A DNA stretch of 64,000 bases from Chionoecetes opilio (lineage: Eukaryota > Arthropoda > Malacostraca > Decapoda > Majidae). The stretch is from the NCBI GenBank assembly GCA_016584305.1, contig JACEEZ010021753.1:92501-156500 (forward strand), read 5' to 3'. A model generated the notes under the pieces. It saw only the letters and a program-made list of their open reading frames with translations. It was not told the DNA's origin and searched no databases. The position numbers and the translations under genes are program-made. Numbering within the stretch: position 1 is the first letter of the stretch; each line of letters begins with the position of its first letter. Shown in pieces: positions 12,029 through 24,838 of the stretch.

Positions 12029-12752
12029 TGGTTAGGAAAAACTAAAGAAGAAATCAAGGAAATGCAACGAGAGGACCTCAGATGGAGAGAAATGATAGAG
12101 TATCTAGAAGGAGGCAGAATACCCAGATCTAAATACCCCAAAAGTACTTTAGATCAACTTGTGATAGAAGGAGTTTTATATTTAACTAAACAGCAGTTAG
12201 ATAACAGTGTACACTACTTATTGGTTGTGCCTAGTGAACTGAAGCAAGCGGCCTTGGAATTAATTCATAATAAGGAATCATGTCATTTAGGGCAAAGGAA
12301 GTCAATAAGTAAATCAGAGGGATATTTTTATTGGCCCAACTTAAAAACATATGTGAGAGAATATGTGAGGAACTGTTTAACCTGTCAACAGCATAAGGGT
12401 AGTCGTGGACTCCAACAACAATGGCAAGAATTACCATCAGTAAGTAGACCTCTAGAGAGGATAAGCATAGACATAACCGACATGGGAACGGGAGCCCACG
12501 GATACCGCTATGTATTAACTATAATAGATCATTATAGTAGGTTTACTGTGTTTTATAAATTAAGAACTAGGATGACCGAGGAAGTATGTGAGAATTTCAG
12601 GGAATAATATTAGTGTATTTGGAGCACCACATACATTGTTGTTAGATAACGCTAAGGAATTTACGTCTCAGCAATTTAAAGAATTGTGTGATTCATGTGA
12701 AATACAGTTAGGATACACCACGCCTTATCGAAATAGACACAGGTGTTAATAT
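12029..12752 (+). pseudogene. gypsy-type integrase, truncated
   Basis: An open stretch 12062-12607 carries the HHCC zinc finger (LIHNKESCHLG...CLTCQQHKG) and the first catalytic Asp region (ERISIDITDMG, then YVLTIIDHYSRF). After a frame change near 12605 the second Asp motif LLDNAKEFTS is visible. Sequence stops resembling integrase at YTTPYRN (about 12740), before the third acidic residue. Integration function is lost in this copy. Confidence 0.85.
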
Positions 12753-12960
12753 TTATAGCCTCGTTATTTTCTAACTTCGTCGCACTGTCTTGTATATTTG
12801 TAGACAATTTGGACTTGTATTTTAAATGCTTTGTCACACTTTTCCGGGGTTTGTCCAATATAAGAAACAGAGAAAGGGTTTTTATGGAATAAATATATGG
12901 GGACCTGCAAAAAATTAGGAGTGTAATTAGCTTTGGAAAGATGTTTTTTAAGGCAATCAG
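12745..12960 (-). pseudogene. possible Penelope-like element GIY-YIG fragment
   Basis: On the minus strand a SYIGQT motif is followed, in changing frames, by SVTKHLKYK, a Ser-Ala pair and EAINI. This resembles the YIGQT...R.KQHK...GHAINW pattern of the GIY-YIG endonuclease at the C-terminus of Penelope-like retroelements. It abuts the broken end of the integrase, so it could be what truncated the gypsy-type element. Frames are disrupted and the match is short. Confidence 0.35.
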
Positions 12961-15479
12961 CAGAGAAACCTTTAAAAACCCTGGATACTTTTATTAAAAA
13001 GTCACACCTGCACCCCCCCCCCAAAACAACTGTGGCCATTACTCTCTCACAGAACAAAAGGGTCAGGGCCCTGCCACCACACTTTGAAAACTTTAATGCC
13101 CCACCACCACCCCCATTCCCCACCCCGGGACACACCCCACAGGCACGGGTAAAACCCACACTTGTCCACAAAAACCCCGCCACCTCAAAAGTGGATTCAT
13201 GTTTTTGGAAATACCCTTTCTTTGTTTTGGAAAAAAATTGCTACAAATTTTCACATTTGAACCCCCGCAAGCCAGTGTGTCAAAACGGGTGTTGGTTGAT
13301 TTTTAGAACGGGAAAAAAAAAACCTTTTCCCACACTCTAGGCATTATGATTTTTAAAAACCCCACTGTGTGTCAGGGTGTGTTGGGGGGTTTTCAAAAAG
13401 GGTTTTAAAAAACCTTTTCCCAAAAAACTCTGGGCTTTTGGGGAAAAATTATCCACTAAAACCGCTTAATTTTGAGAAAGGTAGAATTTGAATGGGGGAA
13501 ATTTTGGGGCGCCTACCCCCAGGAAGGCGGGATAACGAACCCAAAATTTCCACCTAGGGATATTTAATAAAATTTTGGGTTTAAATTAAGTTTGTATTTA
13601 GATTTTAGTAATATAAATTTGGGTGGTATTCACCTATAATAACCAAAATTTAAATAAAAGGGATTAACAAAATTTAAAAAAAGGGTAAAGGGGAATTTTC
13701 CACGTATAGGAGTAAATATTATTGGAACTTTCCCGTGGAGGCCCACCCCAAGCTGTCTTGAAAGGATTTTACCAAGACTATTTATTTACATTTACCCGGG
13801 CTCCCAATTTGGAAGTTGTAGGAGTTTTTTGATTGTACACAAAGGTTTTTTAGTAAACCCTTATATTAATATGAGTAAACTTTAAGGGATCAATGGTTTT
13901 AAGCCCAAGGGACGAGGTGAAAAACACATCTTAAAAAAATCGCTCCCAGCTGTGAAAAACCCACGTCAGCCCAGTCCGCGCCCGCCAACTTTCCCACCCC
14001 CAGCCGTCCTGCCATTCTGTGTCCCCAGCGCCCCAATACTCCCTAAAAAGTAATGATAAACCCGCCTAAACTTAAAAACCCATCTGCCACTGCGGGAGTA
14101 ATAATAGGGTATCCCTTAAAATTAGCTTTCTAAATAGGGTATTTTTGTGCGGGCTTGGGTAGAATATGGGTTAATAAGCAAGGGGAGTTCACTTTAAAAT
14201 TAATTTTATAATTTAAACCATTTGGGTTGGGCATCCATCATTTGATGGGCGAAAATTTCCCAACAGTTTGGGTCCCCCGAGTAGGTTTATTTTGGGAATG
14301 TTTTAGATGAGGCTTAGGGGGGACAGTCTATGCCCCTCGGGGGGACTGGCCGGAAAATTGGGTTTTCGGGTTTTTTGGGGGGAAACAGGTGGCGGGGCTG
14401 ATAAATTTAACACGGGAACACGCTTTTCTAAAGCAGTTTTAAATTTGGTTTCAGGGCCCTCACAATCCTTTTTCTGGGAGGCAATATATAGTGATGAAGA
14501 AAGCCCCAGAGTCATCAGGGAGTAATATAAAAAAGTATAGTGAAGAAAATAGAGGAGAAGTGCGGCAGTCGTGTAGGGTGTGTTTGATTAGGGGGCCTAG
14601 GAAAAACCAATCGATCCCCTTGAAATAAACCGGGTGAGAAAAACTCAGCTATGATAGGATCAAAAGGCTATAAATAGGGCCTTAAAGAGAAAAATTAAAA
14701 GGCTATCCCAGTAGTACTTTTTAACGCACACCCTTTTTGAAAGCAGATCTCTCCCCGAGATGGCGTGCACTGGACTAGGCGAGGTTTTTATTTTTTTAAA
14801 AAGCCAATTTTATAAAATTTTTTAAATTTTGAAAAAAGGGGAGTGGGAGCTATCCAAGCACTAGGGGGGAACGGGTTGATACGAGGAAAAACACCAGTTT
14901 CCCCCCCCCCTTTTGGGTTTTAAAAAACAACCCTGGCCCGGGCCCCCCATAAACGGGGCCCCCGTACTCCCCCCGCCGTACCTCCCCGTGACCCCACAGA
15001 CACCACAACACGGGGCCGCTTTTAAAGGGTTTCCCATCCCCCAAAAAATGATTATGAAGTTAGTTAAATTAAATAAAGTGGGGGAGGGTTTATAGGCCGG
15101 CTTGCGCCTTCCGGGCCGATTTAAAAAAGGGGCACACCCCACCTTAAAATTAAAAAAATTAGGGAAAACCCCCTTAACTCTTTAAACGTTTATCTAATTT
15201 GTTTTTTTCTTTTCTTTTTTTCTTTTCCTTTAAATAAATTTAAAAAATAAATGGGGGCCCAGGGGATAAAACTTTAGCAGCAAAATTGGGTTTGGTTTCC
15301 CACGAATTTTAAAAAAACCAGTGTGAGGTAGCAGCTGGGACATCCCTTTTGACATAGTATTTTAAAGGGTCGGGAAATGCTAATGTTTAAAAAATAGATG
15401 GGAAAATTTATAAAAGGTTTTATTTAAAAATTACTCGGTGTTTGAGAGTGAAAAATTTTAATTTAAATTTAGGAGAGAA

Positions 15480-15870
15480 GTATGACAAGAAGTCCCAAAT
15501 ACATGGAAACAGTTTTTAAAAATATGAGAACTTGGGCCCATGATCAGAAACCCAAAAGCCAAACCCTCTTTTCCCCCAAATTTAAATTACCAGATTTGTC
15601 TTTGCCCCTTTTTGAGGGTGGGGAATTTGGTTTTCTTTCTGGGAAAAATTTCCAAATTGTTTGATGATGGGAAACGGATTAACAGGGGGGCAAAAATTAA
15701 ACCTTTTTTGTTAGGTCAGTTGAGGGGCCCTGCATATCTGCGGGGAAAGGGAATTAACAGTAGAAAAAGGGCCAAATTATAAGGGGCACTCAAGTTTTAT
15801 TAGAGAAAATTTATGAAGATAAAGATCAAAATAACAGAAAAAATTTTTCTGAAGTTCATGGACTATGATG
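15480..15870 (+). pseudogene. BEL/Pao gag, N-terminal part
   Basis: Translation gives FKLPDLSLPLFEGGE, then a GK.FQIV stretch, FLLGQLRGPAY and, after a frame change, GALQVLLEKIYEDKDQN. This is the conserved layout of Pao-family Gag (KLP.L.LP.F.G......F....F...V......K...L...L.G.A). It is interrupted at about 15880 by the direct-repeat-bounded insertion and seems to resume at 21396. Local base smearing damages several residues. Confidence 0.65.
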
Positions 15871-15884
15871 TGTTGCGGGTTTAA

Positions 15885-17700
15885 ATTTCGGGGAACTTCA
15901 TGGGGGGTTTAGAATGGTCAAGGGTTTTTGAATGATTTTACTTGATTAAGTTTTTTTCATTAGAACAATTTGGGGATGGAGGTTTTAATTAGTCTTTTAT
16001 GACCCCAATATGTGATTAAGTTTGACCATTCTCACGGGGAAAGAGTACTGAAAAGGGGGGATGTTTTAAGGGGGAAGGATAGGGGTTTAGGTTAAGGGAA
16101 GGGCTGCCCCCAAACCCCGGGCGAGTGTTCCTTGGGTTACTCCCTGGGCACGTTTTTAAAAATTATAATATTAGTTTTTATTTTGGGTAGTCGTGATTGG
16201 TACGGGGAAATTTAAACCAAAAGGGCGGGATTTTTTTGGGAAGTGTGGGAATACTGTCCTAACACAAAAATAATCCCCGGGGGTTTTTAAAAAATAAACA
16301 CAAAAAATATTTTTGAAAAACATCATCCTTTTTATTCTTTAGTGAAATAGTATGTCTTTTCCCTGAGATCAACCCAAACATATGGGGGTTTAATTTCCAA
16401 CACCGGAAAACTCTAATGGAGGGAAAAAAAATTTTACCCCCTAAATACAAAAAAAACTCTTCCTATGTGATAAAAGGGAAAGCTTTGGAGATAACTCTCC
16501 TCACTGGATCCTATTTTAAAGAATTATCCTTTCACTTTGGTAAAATACCGCTTAATATTTATTTAAATTTTAAAGGGAAAAAATTATATATAGGAAAAAG
16601 GGAAGGAAAAATTAAATACTGGGTTTTGTGGTATTCACAAACCATAAAGGCTTTAAGATGGGGCAGACGAGCCTTTCCCCCCAAAAGGGAAAGGGTGAAT
16701 GGGACTCTCCGGCGAAACCTACCCAAAAAGGTTGAGCGGGGGACTCTTTTAAAAATCTTATAAGGATGGGGGGACCTCCCTACGTTTGCGTACACTAAAA
16801 CCCTAGATACCCATATTTGAAAAAATAGATAAAAATATGATAACAAGGGAAAAGGGGGGGGGGGAAACAGGAGCGAATGTCGGGCGACTTACCTACGGGA
16901 AAGAAAGGGTGGGGACTGGCCCCTACGGAGTTCATGGCCCCGGGCGGGAAAAGGGGAGTTGTTTGAATGGTTTTCCCCCGTGACCCCAAATGGGAAAAGG
17001 TTTTAAAACCCAAACTAAAATAATTAAATAATGAAAAATCGCGTAACCCAAAGGGAAAAAGGTGCCTATAATACAGAAATGTTATTTTTTTATGAAGAAT
17101 TTTAAAATGCTTAAAATTTAAAATCCGAGAAAAGGGTTGGGGATTTGTTTTACGTCAAAAGTTTCCCAACGCGTTTTTAAGAAAACGGGGGGGAGGGTAT
17201 GGAAGTGTTTTTAGAAATTGGTAGAAATTTTAATTTAAACGCATGACTTTACAACACGTCCATGTATAACATTTATCGATAAACGATGGGATTTTTTTTG
17301 AAAGACATAAAGGGAAACTAGGAGGGTTTCCCCAAAACCGTAGGATGGGTTGGGGGAAAAAATGAAAAAAAATTTTAAACCCTTAGTTATCACTGATGCG
17401 GAATAATTATTTTCCCCGAATTTTGACTCGCATCCTGGGATGTCGGGGGGGGGGGAATGGAAGGAAGGAAAAAAGAAATGGGGAGAAGGAACGAAAGGGA
17501 AAATAAAAAAAATGGCGGTAGGAAGGACAAAATGATGAGGGAAAAAAATGGCGGAAAAATAGGGAAAGGGCGAATTTAGTCACCCCTGGGGAAAAGAAAA
17601 AAAAAACTACTTTTCAAGAATAAAATCGCGGAATTATATGATAATAATTCTCATTTCATCTCTCCCGAAAAAATGGGGATTTCCCCAGTCTATTCTCCGG
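15885..17700. repeat. direct repeat, left copy (LTR-like, noisy)
   Basis: Aligns over about 1.7 kb with 19672-21395. Both share 'ttagaatggtca', 'gagtactgaaaagggggga', 'tgtcctaacaca', 'cctcactggatcctattt' and an AATGGCG-containing purine-rich end. The two copies enclose about 2 kb and together interrupt the Pao gag, as expected for the LTRs of an inserted element. A false duplication in the assembly is the main alternative, because this copy is much noisier. Confidence 0.6.
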
Positions 17701-19671
17701 GGAAAAATTTTAAATTTTTCAATATCAAATCAAATACTCTCGGAATTTATGTTTCCGTTTTAAAGCTGCGTCAAAAGGAAGGGGGTATTTGGGACGAATT
17801 TTGAGGAATGTTTAAAGGAAATTTTCTGGGTTTTTTTGAAAAAAGGGGTTTTTTTTCTTCCTTTTTGTGTTTTGATTTCACGAATATCCCAAGAAAGGAA
17901 AAATCCCCAAACAACCTGAAAACCTGGGTAGGACGGGGTGTCGAACCGACTCAGTCCCCCCTTTTCAACACAAGGTTCGTCCCAGGGTGCTGCCCGGTAC
18001 TTCAGGTTAGATAAAAGAGAGCCTTAAAGCGGCCCGAAAGGCCCGCCACACCGCAAATGGTTGACTGTAAAATTTAGAAGCGGTACTCCCATCTCGAATT
18101 AAAAAAACTCCCCCCCACTGAACCAGGCTGAGGGCCCGTTTAAAAAACCCGACGCCCGACTTCTAGACATGAGAAAAACTCCTAGACCCAAAATTTTTTC
18201 ATTAGTCGGGCAAATACAATACCCTTTGGAAATTTAAAAAATTTACATTTAACACTTTTCGCTTAATCTTTACCGGAAAAACAAACCCGGGTGTGTTGAT
18301 TGTAACTTGAAATTTAAAATACCTTTAAGACTCCCCCGAAAACCCGATGGGGTCTGTTAATGAAATTCAAAGAGGACTGGATCCCCAAACAACCTTTACC
18401 TGGAATATTAAGAACATAATGCCTCAATTGTTTTGAAAACCGGGCCCAAAGTTTTTCAAACACTTTTTTATTTTTATTTTCCCCAAGATTTAAAAACCGG
18501 GGGGGACGCTACAACTACCCTACCGGAGTAGGTATTAACCTTTCAAAATTCCCTAAAAAAAAATTTCAATTTTTCATGTTCAAAATAATTCTTCCTTGAT
18601 TTTTTAAATTTAAAAACTATTTGGGTACCGAAAATTTTCCCCTCTTTTTGGGGGAAAGGGGGGCATCATGGGTTTTTGTTGGGCGGCCCGGGACTTTTGA
18701 TGGGCCCTTTAGCTCTTTTAAAACGTTTCAGGAAAACCCCGTAGGTTTTTGGAAGGGAAGAGGGGCCCCAATTTTTTGAGCCGGTGTCGCTGCATTTCCC
18801 CCGTTTCCCTAGCTGTTTGGGTACCGCTGTTTTCTGGCCCGGTTGTCCAGGAAAACGGTGGCGGCGGGGAAAAAGGCAGTTCAGACGCCCCTTGATACCC
18901 GCAGGCCCAATTTTGTACAGGTTCTTGGCGCCCCGTGTTGTCCCGCGCAAACTTTATGTCGGTGAAGGGTTTGACCGAGGGAGATCCAGGGACTTCCCTT
19001 TCCCCACGAGGCTTCAAAGCCCCCCTCTTTTCCCTGGGGGTGGTTTGCAGCTAGATGTGGAAATCGGGAGCGGCTAGGAACGGCCCGGGACGGCGGTGAA
19101 GCGCTGCATCGGAGGGGGGGTTTGGCGGCTTTTAACGGGGAAGGGCGGCTTTTAGCGGTGGGAAAGGGGCTCTAGGCGTGCGGGGAAAGGGCCCGGGGGG
19201 CGGCTAGATGCAGTTACAGGGAAAAAGGGGTACGGGGGCTGGCTATCAAAAGGTGGGGGGAGTTTTAGGCGAGCTGGCGTTTGAGGCGCGCTTTAATTGG
19301 GGAAGGGCGCGGTGGTTGTAAAGGGAGGCGGCGGCGAAAACGCGCGGCCCTGCGGCGGGGAAGGGCGGGCCCATGTGAGGGCGGCGGAGCTGACGGCTAG
19401 GGGGCGCGGGATCGATGGGGCGGCGGGCGGCTGGGGTGTGATGGCTTGCTTCTTAAGCTCACTGCCACTGGCATAGTTCATGTGTGGGAGGGGTTGGTTT
19501 ATAGGGGGGAAAATCTAAAAGAAACCTACAAAAATGATCGTTTCTATATGAAAAATTTACTGAAATTTGGGCTTCTTGCTATTTTTTTTTTCCCGTGAGA
19601 TTCTGTTGCGGGTTTTTTTAGGAAATAATATTTTCCCCCCGCTGCCCCCGTGTGTTTTTGGTATTTGGGGG
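17701..19671. other. interior between the direct repeats
   Basis: No gene recognised. The part 18780-19480 is GC-rich and open in short frames on both strands, but the translations match no retroelement domain I know. If the flanking repeats are LTRs, the element is non-autonomous (no gag or pol). Confidence 0.35.
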
Positions 19672-21395
19672 AAAATTTTTATGGGGGTTTAGAATGGTCA
19701 ACGGGTTTTGAAGATATTACTTGATTAAGATTTTTCATTAGATTACAACTTGGGGGAAAGGATTTAACTTAGTTTTATGACTTCACTATGTGATTATAGT
19801 TTGACCACTTCTCACTGCGGAGAGTACTGAAAAGGGGGGATGTTTTAAGGGGGAAGGATAGGGTTTAGGTTAAGGGGAAGTGCTGCCACCAGCCCGGGCG
19901 AGTAGTTCCTTGGGTTACTCCCTGGGCACGTTTGAATAATATTAATATTAGATTTATCTTGGTAGTCGTGATTGGTACGTGGAATTAAACCGAGTAAGGC
20001 TGACTCTTTTGGAAGTGTGGGGAATTACTGTCCTAACACAGAATAATCACCTGGGGTTTTATAATAAACACAAGAACTATATTTGCAAACATCATCCTAT
20101 TTATTCATAGTGAAATAGTATGTCTCTTGCTTGAGATCATATCCAACATATGAGGGTTAATCCAACACCGGAAAACTCTAATCGGATGGAAAAAAAACTT
20201 TACACCCTGATACAGGAAACTCTTCCTATGTGATGAAAGGAAGCTCTTAGGAGCATAACTCTCCTCACTGGATCCTATTTAATGAATTATCCTACACTTA
20301 GGTAACATACCGCTTAATATTTATAATTATACATGGAAGATATATATATAGGAGAGAAAAGGTGAGAGTACTGGGTTGTGTGTGTATTCACAAGACCATA
20401 TGGCTTGAAGATGGACACGAGCGAGCCTCTTCCCACAGGAAGGATGAATGGAGACTCCTCCGTCGAAACCTACAAAGAGGTTGAGCGGGGACTCTTTTAA
20501 TAATACTTATAAGGATGGGTGGACCTCCTTTACGTTAGCGTACACTAAACATAGATACCCATATTTGAAAATATAGATAACAATATGATAACAAGGGAAG
20601 GGGGGGGGGGGAAACAGGAGCGAATGTCGGGCGACTTACCTACGGGAAAGATGGGTGGAGACTGGCCTCTCACGGAGTCATGGCCCTGGGCGTAAAAGGG
20701 GAGTTGTTTGAATGGTCTCGCCGTGACCTCAAATGAAGAGCTTATAATCCCAAACTAACTAATTAAATAATGAAACTCGCGTACCTAAGAAAAGGCTGCC
20801 TATAATACAGACCTGTTATTTTGATATAGAAGAATTTAATATGCTTAATCTAATATCCGAGAAGGGTGTGATTTGTTTTCACGTCAAAAGTCCGAACGCG
20901 TTTTCAAGAGCGAGAGGGTATGGAAGTGTTTCTTAGAAATTTGGTAGACTTTCAATTTAGCGCATGACTTTACTAACACGTCCATGTATGAACATGATCG
21001 ATAACGATGGGGATTATTTTGAAAGACATCAGGAATCTAGGAGGGCTCCCAAATCCGATAGGATGGTTGGGGAAGAATGAAAAGAATTGAATCCATTAGT
21101 TATCACTGGGGTCGCGAATAATTATTCCACGAATTTTGAATCGCATCCGGCATGTCGGGGGGGGGGAATGGAAGGAAGGAAGAAAGAAATGGGGAGAAGG
21201 AACGAAAGAAGATAAACAAAATGGCGCGTAGGAAGGACAAATGTGAGAAAAATATGGCGGAAAAGATAGAAGGGCGATGAGTCACCCGTTTAAACTGAAA
21301 AAAGAACTACTTACAAGACATAACCCCGGGAATTATATGATAATAATTTTCATACTATCTCCCCGAATAATGGGCATTACACTGAGCCCTTCTCA
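19672..21395. repeat. direct repeat, right copy (LTR-like, clean)
   Basis: Partner of 15885-17700, with normal base texture from about 20000 onward. It ends near 'ccttctcaca', directly followed by sequence translating as the middle of Pao Gag, so the repeat boundary coincides with resumption of the interrupted gene. Confidence 0.6.
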
Positions 21396-22030
21396 CAATC
21401 CCCAGAGAATTGGAAGAGTTCAGAATAACTTTAAATTGCACACTAAAAGCCATTGAAGCTCATAAACCCCTTGAAAGAGTCAGACTGGATGGTTAGTATC
21501 ATGATATGGAGAAAACTACCAATTTAGGATGCGAGACCGTTAAATCAGAGGTACAATAGTAACTACTTCACGGTCAAGCAAATAGAGGAGGGATATTACA
21601 AGAGTGCAACATTTGCAAGGTATTTAGCAGGAACACCCCCACAGGGAGATTGAGATAACTAGACCTAAAGTTAATCAGCGATATCAGCCACCTTTAGAGT
21701 TTAAAGAGCCCTCAGGTGGGTGTTATCCCGCTCCTACTAAAGTTTCGAGGAAGAAAACCGGTGGATAAATTTCAAAGCTAGACCAGCCGGTAAAAACCAT
21801 CACCAAGACCTACTCAAAGAACAGGTGCCATTCCTAAAATAGGGTTATTACAAGTGAAGTCAAAAAAAAAAGTGTGCTTTCTGCGAGGAAGAACATCCAA
21901 ACCCCCCACTTGTAATATATACCCAGATTATTCCACTAGGTACAAAAGGTTAATGGACCAGGGGGGACATTTTCGAAGAGGCTCTAAACTACACCCTCTT
22001 AGCGTCCCAAGACCGACTTAGTTTAACGGG
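21396..22030 (+). pseudogene. BEL/Pao gag, middle part
   Basis: Reads in broken frames as ELEEFRITLNCTLKAIEAH, then a degraded stretch, a Cys-rich CAFCEEEHP and TCNIYPDYSTRYKRL in another frame. The last two resemble the first zinc knuckle of Pao Gag (C.FC...H....C..Y). It continues the N-terminal part at 15480-15870 and precedes the second and third knuckles at 24287. Confidence 0.6.
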
Positions 22031-23377
22031 GCCAAGAAGACTACTAAGGACATTTTCGGAGTTCATCTTAGCCTCTGTGTAGGGCTAAGGGCCAGTTGCA
22101 AGAAGGTCTCGTCGTGTGCCCTATAGGGTCCCGGCGTGGAAATGCCCGATTGCTCAGGTTCAAGAACAGCGTCATTTTCACCCCATCGTGTGCCCCATCG
22201 GGAAAAAATCGTCGGGCGGTAACCCCCTACCGATGAGATGATCGATGAGCACCATATATAATCAAATACTTTCATTGAACATCAATAGTCAACATATTCA
22301 ATATGTGACACACTTTCTGAGGAAGAATCAACGCGGTTACTAAGCAGAAAGGCAGCTAATTTATCATTTTCAGTTGCCGGAACTCAAGACAAGCGGGTGG
22401 ATGTCCGCACCACCTATTGACAGCGGCTGGTGATATGGGGTGGGTGGGCGGGCGGCGGAGTACATCCACACCTCATAACAATACGTTTGTCATCCACCTT
22501 ACCTGTGTCTAACTGAAGAAGACTGATCAACTACCACGCCTGTGAACGCATCATAGGACATCACCAGGGCCTCATATGATTCCTAAACGGATCATTGCAG
22601 CCCTAACCAACGCCTATACCCGCTCGGTATTCCCGCTGGGATATAAGTGAACAGACTTTAACTATGATTGAATGTATGTGTTACTTTTATGCAGTTACCA
22701 TTTCGAAATGATAATAAGTAATATGGCTAAATATTACTGACTAGAATCATCTAGAAACGCAAATAAATTGTAAACCCTGAGAGAGAGAGAGAGAGAGGAA
22801 GAGAGAGAGAGAGGTGGAGGTGAACACCAGCGTGGCGTTGTCATGGTAACTCAAATGACCAACCTCAGAACTTGTGAAATCTTTTCGTACCGCCTCTTTC
22901 TATTGAAAACAGCATTGCTAATACAAGTATTAGTATATTTTTATGTTTATGGAAAACAATAATTCATGATAGAAAATGACTGGAATGAATTTCTTATAGT
23001 AGTAAATATTATTATTCTATTTATCGCATGGGTTGGTACAAACCCCGCTCCCGACGTCGGGACATCATGCCGATGGGGGCAAAATCAGCCGTTCATGAAA
23101 CTCATCATGGAGTATCACGACAGTCGGCGCCCCACTCACTATCGTGTACTCGATGGCAAACGTCCATTTCTTGCAACTGGGCCTAAGACCTTCTTAGTGC
23201 CACCACTTCACTTTAACCAATCAGCGTGCGCGACACAAGTCTGTATTTGGCGGAAATACGTATAAACAACCTCGGCGTAATACCACGCGAGGGAGTCTCT
23301 CTCCTCTCTCTCTTCTCTTCTCTCTCTCTCTCTCTCTCACTCTTCTACTCCTACTCCTACTCCTACTCCTCTCCTCT

Positions 23378-23440
<63 letters not shown>

Positions 23441-23543
23441 CTCCTTTTTTTTCTCTATTATTTCTTCTCCCTCCTCTTCCTTCTCTTGAGTTGCCAGATA
23501 TGTATTTCTGCTACAGTCACATTTTAATTTTCAACACGCCGAG

Positions 23544-23578
<35 letters not shown>

Positions 23579-23613
23579 CTCTCTCCCCCTCTCTCTCTCC
23601 TCTCTCTCTCTCT

Positions 23614-23656
<43 letters not shown>

Positions 23657-23795
23657 TTTTTTCTTCTTTTAAATTCTTCTCCCTCCTCTTCCTTCTCCTT
23701 GAGTTGCCAGATATGTATTTCTGCTACAGTCACAGTGCATTGTCAACACGGCGAGGGACCCTCTCCCCTCTCTCTCTCTCTCTTCTCTTCTCTCT

Positions 23796-23832
<37 letters not shown>

Positions 23833-24286
23833 CTTCTATTATTTCTTCTCCCTCCTCTTCCTTCTCCCTTTTCATCCTCCACACACACATCATAGCCAGT
23901 ATGTGATATTATCGTGAATAACGAAACTTTTTTTCTGGTGAGTTTTGATATGTTTAGAATTAATCTGCTAACCGTTTCTGTCGCAAATCATATCTATTCC
24001 ACCCAGCCCACCCCTATATATATATAGTATTATATATAATATATTTATACATAGTGTATTATACAGCCTAATATACTATATACAGTCTAAAATATATAAT
24101 ATATAACCAATAATATAACCATTGTTGTTATGGTGACGAAGAAAATTGCGGGCTAAGACGACCCCAACCCTGCCTTAGTTTACACTCGCTGCACTGTCTT
24201 AGGCGGAGCGAAATTTGCTTCCGAATATGTCCACCTAGCGCTAAGATGGTCTTAGTCCCCTAAGATGGTCTTAGTAGTGTTCCAAA
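22031..24286. mobile_element. second insertion in the Pao gag, inverted-repeat ends
   Basis: Pao coding sequence stops near 22030 and resumes at 24287. The ends resemble each other inverted: 'agactactaaggacattttc' near 22039 against the complement of 'ctaagatggtcttagtagtg' near 24253. A second pair of inverted similarities links 22060-22270 with 23040-23230 (including TTCTTGCAACTGG...CTAAG). The content is non-coding: TC-rich microsatellite, AT-rich 24010-24110. It resembles a non-autonomous DNA transposon or nested MITEs; family not assigned. Confidence 0.45.
23290..23870. repeat. TC-rich block with ~210-bp tandem duplication
   Basis: Long (TC)n tracts alternate with a unique segment containing 'gttgccagatatgtatttct', present at about 23492 and again at about 23704. 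Each copy is followed by 'caacacgScgaggga' and a new TC run, so the unit is about 212 bp. Ser/Leu and Arg/Glu open frames here are repeat artefacts. Confidence 0.85.
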
Positions 24287-24838
24287 ATGCCCCCCCTGGG
24301 AAACTGCCTAACCTGCCTTAGTGGTAAACATGCAATACAAGCCTGTCCTATTAGTCTGGGTACTTGTAAGAAGTGTAGAAAATCCATTCATCACATAGCC
24401 TTATGTCCTAATGGTGATGGGAGAACAGACCCTACGGTTGTTAAAATGGCAGTAACTAGTATGAGTAATTCATCCGCTGTCCCTACGGCAGAGTTGAAGG
24501 TGAGCCATAATGGTAATTCCGCCATTGTTAAAACAATGTTTGACAGTGGTGCACAAAGATCATTTATTAGTGGAGAGATAGTTGATCTATTACAACTACC
24601 TATAATTAGCAAAGGGAACTTAGCCATTTCAGGCTTTCTGGCCAATAAAGAAGCTCAAAGTTTTGACATTGTTCGACCACTAGTCCAATTGGGTAATTAT
24701 AAATGTAGGGTAGCTGCTGTAGTTAATGACATCGGTATAAATTTAACTGTAAAAGGACTTAAATCTACAGCTGAAACTTTGAAACAGAAAGGTGTTAGAC
24801 TAGTTAGAAATACCTCTGAAGATGTTGATGGTTAATGA
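24287..24838 (+). pseudogene. BEL/Pao zinc knuckles and aspartic protease
   Basis: Opens with CLTCLSGKHAIQAC and CKKCRKSIHHIALC, two CCHC-type knuckles of Pao Gag. These are followed by the protease motif MFDSGAQRSFIS (DSG form, usual in Pao elements) and a GFLANKEA flap region. The ORF ends at 24833-24835; the next domain is read from 24822 in another frame, so there is a frameshift near 24830. Confidence 0.8.

Larger units (their letters stand above)
6820..12752 (+). mobile_element. broken Ty3/gypsy-type LTR retrotransposon with nested LINE
   Basis: In order along the + strand: SGNH-hydrolase-like module, gag, zinc knuckle, aspartic protease, (LINE insertion 9575-10424), reverse transcriptase, RNase H, integrase zinc finger and partial integrase core. 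PR-RT-RH-IN is the Ty3/gypsy order. The copy is dead: it has stops and frameshifts in several domains and ends inside the integrase core at about 12752, before the catalytic Glu and any 3' LTR. Confidence 0.85.
12900..19950. other. low-quality-looking stretch with homopolymer 'smearing'
   Basis: Unusually many runs of 3-7 identical bases and almost no stable open frames. The direct-repeat copy at 15885-17700 can be compared with its cleaner partner at 19672-21395: isolated bases are replaced by a neighbouring base while length is roughly kept (for example cacctgggg becomes ccccgggggg). This looks like sequencing/consensus error. The interval 12960-15480 contains no gene I can support. Confidence 0.6.

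Noticed and set aside
18666..19481. Overlapping ORFs in the GC-rich block
   Set aside because: Open on several frames and both strands because of composition, within low-quality sequence, with no recognisable domain.
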